From NCBI RefSeq assembly GCF_040580765.1, contig NZ_CP158687.1, positions 744,001 through 808,000 on the forward strand: DNA of 64,000 nucleotides. Direction: 5' to 3'. This stretch comes from Lentibacter algarum (GTDB lineage: Bacteria > Pseudomonadota > Alphaproteobacteria > Rhodobacterales > Rhodobacteraceae). The position numbers and the translations under genes are program-made. Every line of letters starts with the position of its first letter. Position 1 is the stretch's first letter. The notes under the pieces are model-generated. The model did no database searches, was not told the DNA's origin, and saw only the letters and a list, made by a program, of their open reading frames with translations. Shown here one piece after another: positions 52,745 to 61,354 of this stretch.

Positions 52745-54037
52745 ATGAACCAGCGTTTAAAAGTTCTGATCCTAGCGGATGAATGCAACCCCGAGTGGCC
52801 GTCATTGCCCATTGTCGGTTATAAATATGCCCGCGAGATTGCCCAGCACTGTGATGTGACCATCGCGACCCATGTGCGCAACCGCGAGAATATTGAAAAG
52901 GCCGCAGATGGGCTTGATGTGGTCTATCTCGACACTGAGTATATAGCGGCTCCGATGTTCAAACTGGCGCGCTGGCTCCGTGGTGGTGAGGAGGTGGCTT
53001 GGTCGACCTCTATGATAATGAACTACCTGCCCTATCTCGCCTTTGAGCGGGAGGTTTGGAAGCATTTTAAGCCCGCTCTTAAAGCTGGCGACTTTGATCT
53101 CGTGCACCGTATCACGCCGATGTCTCCGACCTTGCCGAGCTATATTGCGCACAAGCTCAAGCTTCCCTTTTTGATTGGTCCGCTCAACGGCAATTTGGAC
53201 TGGCCCAAGGCCTTTCAAGCCGAGCAGGCACGTGAAAAGGAAAAGCTGCGCGGGCTGCGCAACCTCTACAAGTTTCTTCCTTTTGCGCGCTCGACCTATG
53301 ATCGGGCGGCAGCGGTTCTGACAGCCTTTGAGCATACTCGGGCTGATCTCACGCGTGTTGAAGACGCGCAGATTGTTATGGTCCCTGAAATCGGCTTTGA
53401 CCCTGCTATCTTTCACGCCGACGGCACCAAACCAGCAGGCCAACGCGGGACGGAGAGAAAAATGCATTTTCTCTATGCGGGCCGCCTTGTGCCATACAAG
53501 CTGCCCGAACTGCCGATCCGTGCTTTTGCGGCTTCAGCCGCTTTGCGGGGGCACCATCTGCACATTCTGGGAAGCGGCCCCGAGGAAGAGCGTATGCGCG
53601 CTGTGATCGCAGAATTCGGGCTGCACGACTGTGTGACACTGGAAGGGCGCAAAACACAGGTCGAGGTGGCGGAGCTCATGCGCAAGTGTGATGGGTTTAT
53701 CTTTCCGTCGATCCGCGAGCTTGGCGCGGGGGTCGTAATCGAGGCCATGGCCTGCGGGATGCATTGCCTTGTGGCGGACTACGGCGCGCCTGGGGCCCTG
53801 GCCGCAGCGGGGCGCGGGGACGCTGTTCCGATCGCTCCGCTGGAGGAAATGGTGGAAGGCTTCACCGCAGCTTTGGAGCGGTGTGTCGCAGAGCCTGCTT
53901 ACATGGAGGCCTGTGCGTTGCGGGGGCAGGCTTACGCGGAAGGCGCTTTTACTTGGGCGCAAAAAGGCGTGCACGCCGAGGCGCTGTATCGCGCTGTCCT
54001 TGCAGGGGAAGACCTGCGTCGCTTCAATTTTTCTTGA
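52745..54037 (+). CDS. Glycosyltransferase family 4
   Basis: A 430-residue GT-B transferase starting MNQRLKVLILADECNPEWPS. The acceptor domain has VHRITPMSPTLPSYI and FLIGPLNGNLDWP. The donor domain has FLYAGRLVPYKLPELPIRAFA, LHILGSGPEEERM and FPSIRELGAGVVIEAMACG with the E-x7-E motif. It is co-transcribed with the polymerase-like gene (two-base gap) and followed by an extragenic repeat. Confidence 0.88.
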   Translation: MNQRLKVLILADECNPEWPSLPIVGYKYAREIAQHCDVTIATHVRNRENIEKAADGLDVVYLDTEYIAAPMFKLARWLRGGEEVAWSTSMIMNYLPYLAFEREVWKHFKPALKAGDFDLVHRITPMSPTLPSYIAHKLKLPFLIGPLNGNLDWPKAFQAEQAREKEKLRGLRNLYKFLPFARSTYDRAAAVLTAFEHTRADLTRVEDAQIVMVPEIGFDPAIFHADGTKPAGQRGTERKMHFLYAGRLVPYKLPELPIRAFAASAALRGHHLHILGSGPEEERMRAVIAEFGLHDCVTLEGRKTQVEVAELMRKCDGFIFPSIRELGAGVVIEAMACGMHCLVADYGAPGALAAAGRGDAVPIAPLEEMVEGFTAALERCVAEPAYMEACALRGQAYAEGAFTWAQKGVHAEALYRAVLAGEDLRRFNFS

Positions 54038-54051
54038 GGTATTGAGGGTTC

Positions 54052-54123
54052 GAATTTGCTTTGCAAATCCGACCCGCTGGGGGCTTTGCCCCCAGACCCC
54101 CAAGATATTTTGAGAAAGAGGAA
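54052..54123 (+). repeat. Dispersed extragenic repeat, copy C (fullest)
   Basis: Three parts: a palindromic head ATTTGCTTTGCAAAT plus CCGACCC (54052-54075), the hairpin GGGGGCTTTGCCCCC (54079-54093), and the tail GATATTTTGAGAAAGAGGAA (54104-54123). Parts recur at 5572, 9176 and 17076. Confidence 0.65.
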
Positions 54124-54136
54124 TCCGATTTAGATT

Positions 54137-54634
54137 TTAGATAATTTTGGCGGGGATGCCTGCGACGGTGACGTTTGACGGGATATCTTTTGTCACCACA
54201 GCATTGGCGCCGATCACCACATGATCACCCACAGTGAGGGGACCAATGAGTTTCGCCCCTGCGCCGACATCGACATGACCGCCAAGCGTCACGGCGCCAG
54301 CGAGTGTGACTTGATGAAAGATCATACAATTTGGGCCGACCTTCGCTTCGGGATGAATGATGATCCCTGTGGGGTGGGTGAGGCGCAGGCCGCCGCCGAT
54401 TTGAGTTGTAAGGTGAATTTCGCTTTGCGTGATCAGCGACCAAAAGCCATGATTAAGGACCCAGTATTTTGCCAAAAGGCTGGCGAGCACACTGCCTTTT
54501 GCCTTGAGGGATTGATAGCGGCGAATGGCGCGCAAAAGCTTGCGGCCCGGATCCCAGAATGACTGAACTGTTTCACGGCTCCAATCTGCGGTTGAGGCGG
54601 ACACATTGATGTCATCTGGGTGAATGGAACTCAT
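54137..54634 (-). CDS. Serine O-acetyltransferase-like hexapeptide transferase
   Basis: A 165-residue left-handed beta-helix acyltransferase. The helical N-terminus (about 1-65) is followed by hexapeptide turns: GGGLRLTHPTGIIIHPEAKVG, NCMIFHQVTLAG, GAGAKLIGPLTVGDHVVIGANAVV, ending PSNVTVAGIPAKII, read as consecutive coils. His in the THPTG and FHQVT turns are the likely catalytic residues. In this setting it more likely acetylates a sugar of the surface glycan than free serine. It is divergent from the following secreted-protein gene. Confidence 0.8.
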   Translation of the reverse strand: MSSIHPDDINVSASTADWSRETVQSFWDPGRKLLRAIRRYQSLKAKGSVLASLLAKYWVLNHGFWSLITQSEIHLTTQIGGGLRLTHPTGIIIHPEAKVGPNCMIFHQVTLAGAVTLGGHVDVGAGAKLIGPLTVGDHVVIGANAVVTKDIPSNVTVAGIPAKII

Positions 54635-54748
54635 TTTAATCTCAAATTATCCGCGCGTGACAAACTGTTGCCCGTTTCTGTCTTTAAGGCAGACTTGCAA
54701 GAATTATCTAAGAGCGCAACACTACACGTCTTCAGGGAGGAGACTTCA

Positions 54749-57655
54749 ATGATTTTACGAGTTTGGGCTGTTGTGCTGGTGTCGCTATTGGCTTTGCCTG
54801 CCACGCTAGAGGCGAGAGACGCAAAGCTCTATATTTTTGGCAATTCCTTGATCAATCACCTCGAGGGCGGAGACGAGACGACTGTGCCCTACTGGTTGGC
54901 GCAAATGGCCAAGGCTTCTGGGCATGACTTTGCCGCAGACGGGCAATGGGGCTTTTTGCGTGACTTCGTTCGCGAAGGAGAGCCGATCTCGAACTGGTCG
55001 TTCAAGGGGGTCAAACCCGCGTGGAACCGTGACAGAACCCGCTTTGCTGAGGCGGAGTTGACGGCCGTTATGGTCAATCCTGCGAACTTTATTCAATATC
55101 AGTGGCCGGATGTGCCCTATGATGGCGACAATCCCGATGGCGCTTCTCCTCTGTCTACATTGCTGAAACTTATGGATGAAAAGGTCGGGGCGCGGCCTTT
55201 GCTGATTTATGAAGGCTGGGCCGAGATGGCGGGGGTTGCCGGACGGTTTCCGCCACGGGCGCGTGATTTGAAGAAGTATCACGCCTTTAATATGGGCGAC
55301 TATCACGACTGGTATGTAAAACTGGCGGAACAGACCCGCGCAGCGCGCCCTGATGCGGATGTCAGGCTTGTGCCTGTGGCGCATCTCTTGAGCCAAGTCT
55401 TGTCAGAAGAGCCGCTGAATGGGGTTCCCGTAGAAGACCTCTACCTTGATGACGCGCCTCACGGTGCGCCGACGCTCTATTATTTAGCGGCGATGGCCGT
55501 TTATCCAGCCCTGTATGGTGAGGCGGCTCCCAGCTCTATGGCGCTACCTGAGAGCATTCACCCGCTTTTGCGGGACAATCTGGCTATGGTCTCTGCGCGC
55601 CTCTTTGAGCTCGCTGAGGGGCGCGAGGCGGCAGCGATCACGCCAGCCATCGTGCAAGCGCCCAAAATGCAACCCGCAGCTTTTGATGCGCCCGCAGGTC
55701 AGCTTGAAAACCCGTCGCTTGCGCTCGGCCTTGACGGTGTCTCAGACTGGTCAACTCAACACCCGTTTCTGAATATTATGAAGACAGCGCGCCCGTGGGT
55801 TGGACATGTCGGCGATCAATGGGGTGCGATCCAGATGGATGATCTGGCCCAGCGTGGCCTTTTGGATGCGCATGGGTATCCGACACGTATTCCCGCCGAG
55901 GCGAGCAAGCTTGAGAGTTTTGTTCTGACAGATCAGCCCGAAGAGGCAACAGATATGGCGGCGCGCTATCGCATTCGTTGGAAAGGGGAGGGCAAGCTGA
56001 CCGTATCAGGCCGTGGCCAAACAGCGCGCACAAGCGAAAGTGAAAACGAAATATGGTTGTCCTATAGCCCCGGTGAGGGGCTTGTTGCCGTGGGCATAGA
56101 GAGCACTGATCCGAACGGCACAGGCAATTATATCCGCGATATCGAGATCGTGCGGGAAGACCATATCCCGCTTTACGATGCAGGCGTGATCTTTAACCCT
56201 GCGTGGATCGCGCGCATCGAGAATGCGCGATCACTCAGGTTTATGGACTGGATGCTAACCAACGGCTCTCCTGTGGAGAGCTGGGACGAGCGTCCAAGAG
56301 AGGCGCATTTTTCTTATGCTTGGCGGGGTGTCCCTGCAGAAGTTATCATCCGCCTATCCAATATTGTGGGTGCGGACCCTTGGATTTGTATGCCCCACGC
56401 GGCCAATGACGCCTACATGCGGCAATTTGCAGAGCTCACGCGCGCTACGCTTGATCCGCGTTTGAAGGCTTATGTCGAATTCTCCAACGAGCTTTGGAAC
56501 CATATTTTTCCTCAAACCAAATGGGCCGTTGATAAGGCGCGCCAGCGCTGGAATGTGGAGGGCGATGCTTGGATGCAATACGCAGGGCTGCGCTCAGCGG
56601 AAGTTATGGGTATTTGGTCTGAAGTGTATGGCAACTCGGCCTCCGAGCGCTTGGTGCGTGTTATGGGTGTTCACACGGGCTGGGCAGGTCTTGAAGAGCC
56701 ATTTCTGGAAGCACCCTTGGCTGTGGCCGAGGGGTTGGCCGCGCCGAAAGAGAGCTTTGATGCCTATGCCGTCTCTGGCTATTTCGGCTTTGATCTTGGA
56801 TTAGAAGAAGAGGGTCTGCCGCAAGTGCGTCAGATTGTGGCAAAATCCATCGCCAAGGCTGAGGAAGTCGGCCGCAAGAAGGGCTTGCAGCGCAAAGCGC
56901 TTGAGGCCGAGATTGAACCTATAAAATTTGATCTGGCATATCCTGAGGTGGCAGAGCTTCTCTGGAACGGGTCGTTCAAGGAGCTGACCGAGGTCTTCTG
57001 GCCGTATCATGCCGAGCTTGCGAGCAAACTGGGGATGCAGTTGGTGATGTATGAAGGGGGCACACATGTGACGCCACATGGCGAGGCGCTCAATGATGAA
57101 GAGCTCGTCGCATTTTTTACCTCGTTCAATTACGATGACGAAGTCGGCAAGCTCTATGACGAGCTTCTGCGCCGCTGGCGCAATGTGGGCGGACAGCTTT
57201 TCAACGCGTTTGTGGATGTCGCGCCAGCAACGAAATACGGCAGCTGGGGTGCTCTGCGCCATTTGCAGGACGACAATCCGCGTTGGGACGCTCTTATGGC
57301 AGCCAACGCGATCCAGCCAGAGTTGCCGCAGCGCGCCGCGGGCAGCTTTCTCAACAGGGTCATGCTATATGGGGGGCAGGGGCCTGATAGGTTGATCGGC
57401 ACACCCGAAGAAGACGCGCTCGTTGGGGGGCCGGGAGATGACTTTATGGTTTCGGGGGGCGGTGCGGACCACTTCAATGGTGGTGCAGGCCGTGACATTG
57501 TTGAGCTTCCGGGGCGTTCGGAAGAGTATCAGATTTTTGCCAAAGGCGGGCTTGTCTACGCGCAGCGTGGGCCGGATGTGAGCTATCTGCGTGACATTGA
57601 AACGCTTTATTTTGCGGGAGAGCCGACGAGAAAATTCACACTTGCGATACAGTGA
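54749..57655 (+). CDS. Exported SGNH-like / glycosidase-like / RTX protein
   Basis: A 968-residue protein with a signal peptide (about 1-24). The first module (about 27-280) starts YIFGNSLINHLEGGD, an SGNH-esterase-like block I. A central module carries DPWICMPHAANDAYMRQFAE and a YVEFSNELWN motif near residue 580, the Asn-Glu signature of clan-A glycosidases. The last 95 residues hold degenerate RTX calcium repeats (GGQGPDRLIG, GGPGDDFMV, GGAGRDIVEL). ATG 54749 with AGGGAGG upstream was preferred to frames opening at 54620. Esterase plus glycosidase modules in a glycan locus suggest trimming or release of the polysaccharide; this is inference. Confidence 0.7.
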   Translation: MILRVWAVVLVSLLALPATLEARDAKLYIFGNSLINHLEGGDETTVPYWLAQMAKASGHDFAADGQWGFLRDFVREGEPISNWSFKGVKPAWNRDRTRFAEAELTAVMVNPANFIQYQWPDVPYDGDNPDGASPLSTLLKLMDEKVGARPLLIYEGWAEMAGVAGRFPPRARDLKKYHAFNMGDYHDWYVKLAEQTRAARPDADVRLVPVAHLLSQVLSEEPLNGVPVEDLYLDDAPHGAPTLYYLAAMAVYPALYGEAAPSSMALPESIHPLLRDNLAMVSARLFELAEGREAAAITPAIVQAPKMQPAAFDAPAGQLENPSLALGLDGVSDWSTQHPFLNIMKTARPWVGHVGDQWGAIQMDDLAQRGLLDAHGYPTRIPAEASKLESFVLTDQPEEATDMAARYRIRWKGEGKLTVSGRGQTARTSESENEIWLSYSPGEGLVAVGIESTDPNGTGNYIRDIEIVREDHIPLYDAGVIFNPAWIARIENARSLRFMDWMLTNGSPVESWDERPREAHFSYAWRGVPAEVIIRLSNIVGADPWICMPHAANDAYMRQFAELTRATLDPRLKAYVEFSNELWNHIFPQTKWAVDKARQRWNVEGDAWMQYAGLRSAEVMGIWSEVYGNSASERLVRVMGVHTGWAGLEEPFLEAPLAVAEGLAAPKESFDAYAVSGYFGFDLGLEEEGLPQVRQIVAKSIAKAEEVGRKKGLQRKALEAEIEPIKFDLAYPEVAELLWNGSFKELTEVFWPYHAELASKLGMQLVMYEGGTHVTPHGEALNDEELVAFFTSFNYDDEVGKLYDELLRRWRNVGGQLFNAFVDVAPATKYGSWGALRHLQDDNPRWDALMAANAIQPELPQRAAGSFLNRVMLYGGQGPDRLIGTPEEDALVGGPGDDFMVSGGGADHFNGGAGRDIVELPGRSEEYQIFAKGGLVYAQRGPDVSYLRDIETLYFAGEPTRKFTLAIQ

Positions 57656-57657
57656 AT

Positions 57658-58986
57658 TTAATTCCTCATTCCCTCAAGCAGTGTGTCTGCACCGCGCTTT
57701 GACGAGAAGCTTTTCACAATTGTCGCGCGTCCCGCATCCGAGAGTGCCATGAGTTTTTGGGGGTCCGCAGCGAGGGCCTCAATGGCTTCGGCGAGCGCCT
57801 CTGGTGCTTTGGGCGGCACAAGGATGCCGTCGTGATTGTGGGTGATCAGCTCGGGCACGCCCCCAGCGTCTGTGCCGATGGTGGGCACAGCACAGCTCAT
57901 AGCTTCCATATAGGCCACACCCAAAGGCTCGTGCCAGCTGGCGAGGACAAATATATGCGTTTCCAGAAGTTTTTGCTGCACTGCCGCCGCATCAATCGCG
58001 CCAAGTAGGGTTACGTGCTCTTGTAGCCCGAGCGCGTCGCGCTTGCGGCAAAGCTCGCCAAAATACCCGCTGCCACCTGCGTCGTCCTGTCCTGCAATCT
58101 CAAGCTTGGCGTCTATTCCACGATCCCGCAGAAGCTTCACGGCGTCCATAAGGTCTTGATGACCCTTGACAATATTGAGCCGCCCACAGGAGAAAAGTTT
58201 CAGGGGTCCGCCCACGGCAGGGGGCGAATAGGGCTCAGCACGCGACATTTCGTTGGTGTCAACGCCCATAGGCTGCAAATAAACCTGCTCGGGCAGGTCG
58301 TGTCCAATTGTGGCTTCTAGCTCGCGCCGCAGTTTCTGGGTGATGACTGTCCCAAAGCGCGCATGGCGCCACTTGAATCCCTGCCCTGGGCCATAGTCCG
58401 ACATTGGGCCATGAAGTGTGAGCGAATACTCCAGCCCCCAGATCACTTTGGCCAAAGCGCAGATGGTGGCGGCGCGGCGCGCGGAGTGCGCGTGCACATG
58501 GGTGATGCCTGCGTGCTTGCAAGCGCGCGCAAGGCGGCGCGCAGCAGGGAGGCTGAGCAAAATATCTTTCAAAAATTCGCGCGGCTCTTGTCCAAGGTCG
58601 TGCCGTAAGGTGCCCCACGGAAAACGCAAAAGCGCAAGCGCGGCATTTATAGGATCTTTGTCGACAAGATACTCGGTGCGCGCCATCGCCTCCTCAGACC
58701 AGCGGTGCGAGATCAGCCCTCTCGGCGGCGGCAAGGTACTGAAAAGCGTCACATTCACGCCCATATTTTGTAGTTCAAGGATCTCACGCCAAAAGAAAAT
58801 ATGGGTTTGACCCGGAAACTGGGGTATGAGGATGCCAATTTTTTCAGGAACTTGTGAGATGTTTTGCAAAATGCGCCGCTTTCTCGTCAGCAGAATCAGA
58901 ACAGGGTTCAGCGCGATTGCGCCTAAAATACTCACACGAGTTTGCACCGTGGTGCGCCTTGGCCGCAACCCTTCAAATGCCTTCAT
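57658..58986 (-). CDS. Glycosyltransferase family 4 (WcaL/EpsD-like)
   Basis: A 442-residue GT-B transferase. The conserved protein begins near residue 48 (EKIGILIPQFPGQTHIFFWREI) and has THVHAHSARRAATICA, SLTLHGPMSDYG, LFSCGRLNIVKGHQDLMDAV and SWHEPLGVAYMEAMSCAVP with the E-x7-E motif. The colanic-acid WcaL type is the nearest look. No ATG occurs between 58986 and the conserved part, so either the 47-residue basic extension is real or a GTG near 58940 is used. It converges on the RTX-protein gene, two bases apart. Confidence 0.85.
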   Translation of the reverse strand: MKAFEGLRPRRTTVQTRVSILGAIALNPVLILLTRKRRILQNISQVPEKIGILIPQFPGQTHIFFWREILELQNMGVNVTLFSTLPPPRGLISHRWSEEAMARTEYLVDKDPINAALALLRFPWGTLRHDLGQEPREFLKDILLSLPAARRLARACKHAGITHVHAHSARRAATICALAKVIWGLEYSLTLHGPMSDYGPGQGFKWRHARFGTVITQKLRRELEATIGHDLPEQVYLQPMGVDTNEMSRAEPYSPPAVGGPLKLFSCGRLNIVKGHQDLMDAVKLLRDRGIDAKLEIAGQDDAGGSGYFGELCRKRDALGLQEHVTLLGAIDAAAVQQKLLETHIFVLASWHEPLGVAYMEAMSCAVPTIGTDAGGVPELITHNHDGILVPPKAPEALAEAIEALAADPQKLMALSDAGRATIVKSFSSKRGADTLLEGMRN

Positions 58987-59004
58987 CTTTAGAGGCGTTT
59001 TGTG

Positions 59005-59865
59005 ATGGCAGGGCTTTCTGTGATATTGCCCGCGAGCAATGAAGCCGATGAGATCGGCGCTTGCCTTGAGGCGCTACTCGGCTCCTCACCGAAGCCTGGA
59101 TACGGCTCTGGCTCTATTCCAGTTCCGATGCCGATCGAGGTGATCGTTGTGGCCAATGGCTGCTCGGACAGCACAGCCGACATAGCGCGCAGCTATGCGC
59201 CCGCGTTCAAGGGGATGGGCTGGGATTTTCAGGTTCTGGATTTGCCTCATGGCGGTAAGATGTCTGCGCTCAACGCAGGCGATGCAGTCGCACACCACCG
59301 CGCACGCGCCTATCTCGACGCTGACGTGCGCATTGGCAAGCCACTATTGGACCAGCTTGCGCGGGTTTTGCAAACTGACAAGCCTGTTTACGCCAGTGGT
59401 GACTGTCTCATTGCGCCACCTGAGAGCTTTGCGACGCGCTCTTATGCGCGCCTCTATGCCCGCGTGCCCTTTATGACAATGGGTGTTCCGGGGTGTGGGC
59501 TCTTTGGTGTCAGCGCAGCAGGCCGCAGACGCTGGGGGCAATTCCCTGATATTATTTCGGATGATACCTTCGTGCGGCTCAGCTTTGCACCCTCAGAGCG
59601 GCTCAAGCTGCGCAGCGCCTATGTCTGGCCACTTGTGGAGGGCTTTAGCAATCTTGTGCGCGTGCGCAAACGTCAGAATGCAGGGGTTGCCGAAATCGCC
59701 GCCCTCTTTCCTGATTTGGCCCGTAATGATGACAAGCCGCGCCTCGGCCTTGCCAAAATCGGCAGCTTGGCGCTGCGTGATCCTGTTGGCTTTGCCGTCT
59801 ATGGCGCTGTCGCGCTGTTGACCCGTTTTGGACCTGATCCGAAAGACTGGAGTCGCGGCCGATGA
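59005..59865 (+). CDS. Glycosyltransferase family 2
   Basis: A 286-residue GT-A transferase: SVILPASNEADEIGACLEALL, VIVVANGCSDSTADIAR, LPHGGKMSALNAGDA and AYLDADVRIGKPL with the DAD metal motif. ISDDTFVRLSF follows, the likely base region. A C-terminal hydrophobic stretch may lie at the membrane. ATG 59005 was chosen over GTG 59002. It overlaps the flippase gene by four bases (ATGA), so both are co-translated. Confidence 0.88.
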   Translation: MAGLSVILPASNEADEIGACLEALLGSSPKPGYGSGSIPVPMPIEVIVVANGCSDSTADIARSYAPAFKGMGWDFQVLDLPHGGKMSALNAGDAVAHHRARAYLDADVRIGKPLLDQLARVLQTDKPVYASGDCLIAPPESFATRSYARLYARVPFMTMGVPGCGLFGVSAAGRRRWGQFPDIISDDTFVRLSFAPSERLKLRSAYVWPLVEGFSNLVRVRKRQNAGVAEIAALFPDLARNDDKPRLGLAKIGSLALRDPVGFAVYGAVALLTRFGPDPKDWSRGR

Positions 59866-61226
59866 GCCTTCTGGCGCGCCTTCTCACAGGCGAAGCTCTG
59901 GTCGCGCGGATTTTGCGCGGAGCTGGGCTGACGGTCTTTGGCTTTGGCTGGTCACAGGCCATGCGGCTCTTGTCCAACCTTGTTCTCACACGGCTTCTCT
60001 TCCCCGAAGCCTTTGGTCTCATGGCGTTGATCACGGTTTTCCTCATGGGGCTCAATATGTTCTCGGATGTTGGCGTTGCGCCTGCGATCCTTCAGTCAAA
60101 GCGCGGCGATGAACGCGATTTTCTAGACACAGCTTGGACCATTCAAGTCGCCCGTGGCGTTTTGCTGTGGCTTACCGCCTGTGCGCTGGCTTGGCCAATC
60201 TCGCTGTTTTATGGGGTGCCTGACCTGCTTTATATGCTGCCTGTCGCAGCGCTAACCCTTGTCATCGCGGGGTTCAACCCGACCCGGTATCATGAGGCCA
60301 ACAGGCACTTGAGGATGGGGCGGATCACCGTCATCGATATGATCAGCCAGCTGATTGGCGTGCTTACAGCAATTGTTCTTGCCTATGCACTGCACTCTGT
60401 CTGGGCGCTGATCCTTTCAGGCATCATTGGCGCAATCGCGGAGCTTTTGATTTATGGCGCGTTTCTCCCAGGGGAGCGCAACCGCTTCCGTTGGGAAAAA
60501 CCGGCTGCCAGCGAGCTGATCAACTTTGGTAAATGGATATTCCTTGCCACCGTTGCAGGCTTTGTCATCAACCAATCCAGCAAGCTGATACTTGGCAAAT
60601 ATCTCCCGCTTGATCAGTTTGGCATCTATAACATCGGATATTTTCTCGCTTCTTTCCCGCTGCTTTTGGGGATGGTTCTGGTCAATCGGATGCTTATCCC
60701 GATCTATCGAGAGTGGCCGCCGAAGGACAGTGCTGCAAATTTTGCTTACCTGCGCAAAATGCGTTTCATGGTTTCGCTAGCGCTGTTTGTCCTTGTCGCA
60801 GTGATCGGCCTTACAGGAGTCTGGCTTGTCGATCTGCTCTATGATCCGCGCTATGGGCAAGCGGGTGCGATCACTGTGATGGTCGCACTCATGCAGCTGC
60901 CTGCGCTGATTGCATTGACCTATGATCAGGCCGCCCTTGCCGCAGGCGACAGCAAACGCTTCTTTGTGCTCGCAGGGTCAAAGGCTGTTCTCATGGTGCT
61001 TTGCCTCTCCATTGGCCTTCAGTTGGATGGCCTATCCGGCGCAATCATAGGGCAGGGGGCTGCAATGGTTTTAGCCTATCCTGTGGTGGTCTGGCTCTCC
61101 AAGCAGACAGGTGCATGGGATGCGCTCCATGACGGCGTTCTCGCGGTCTTGGGGCTCTTGTTGGTGGCGCTCTGTTACATGGTCAACCGCGACGCCATCG
61201 ATGCTTTGATAGCAATTGGTTCCTAA
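59862..61226 (+). CDS. Oligosaccharide flippase (Wzx-like, MOP superfamily)
   Basis: A 454-residue polytopic protein with 12 or more hydrophobic segments spread from residue about 20 to 450. It has the typical N-terminal pattern QAMRLLSNLVLTRLLFPEAFGLMALI of Wzx/TuaB-type lipopolysaccharide exporters. It would flip undecaprenyl-linked repeat units across the inner membrane for the Wzy-like polymerase at 51357. It is translationally coupled to the GT2 gene and followed by the polyketide synthase gene after 128 bp. Confidence 0.88.
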   Translation: MSLLARLLTGEALVARILRGAGLTVFGFGWSQAMRLLSNLVLTRLLFPEAFGLMALITVFLMGLNMFSDVGVAPAILQSKRGDERDFLDTAWTIQVARGVLLWLTACALAWPISLFYGVPDLLYMLPVAALTLVIAGFNPTRYHEANRHLRMGRITVIDMISQLIGVLTAIVLAYALHSVWALILSGIIGAIAELLIYGAFLPGERNRFRWEKPAASELINFGKWIFLATVAGFVINQSSKLILGKYLPLDQFGIYNIGYFLASFPLLLGMVLVNRMLIPIYREWPPKDSAANFAYLRKMRFMVSLALFVLVAVIGLTGVWLVDLLYDPRYGQAGAITVMVALMQLPALIALTYDQAALAAGDSKRFFVLAGSKAVLMVLCLSIGLQLDGLSGAIIGQGAAMVLAYPVVVWLSKQTGAWDALHDGVLAVLGLLLVALCYMVNRDAIDALIAIGS

Positions 61227-61354
61227 ATAGAAACAATATGTTTTTCTTAGAAAAAAACGGCTAAACTGGCGCCTGAGTGCGGCGGTCGCCTAAATTTGAC
61301 CGTATTTTTATGTGACACATCAAAGGCGCGCCAAGGCCTTGGGGATGAAGTTTA

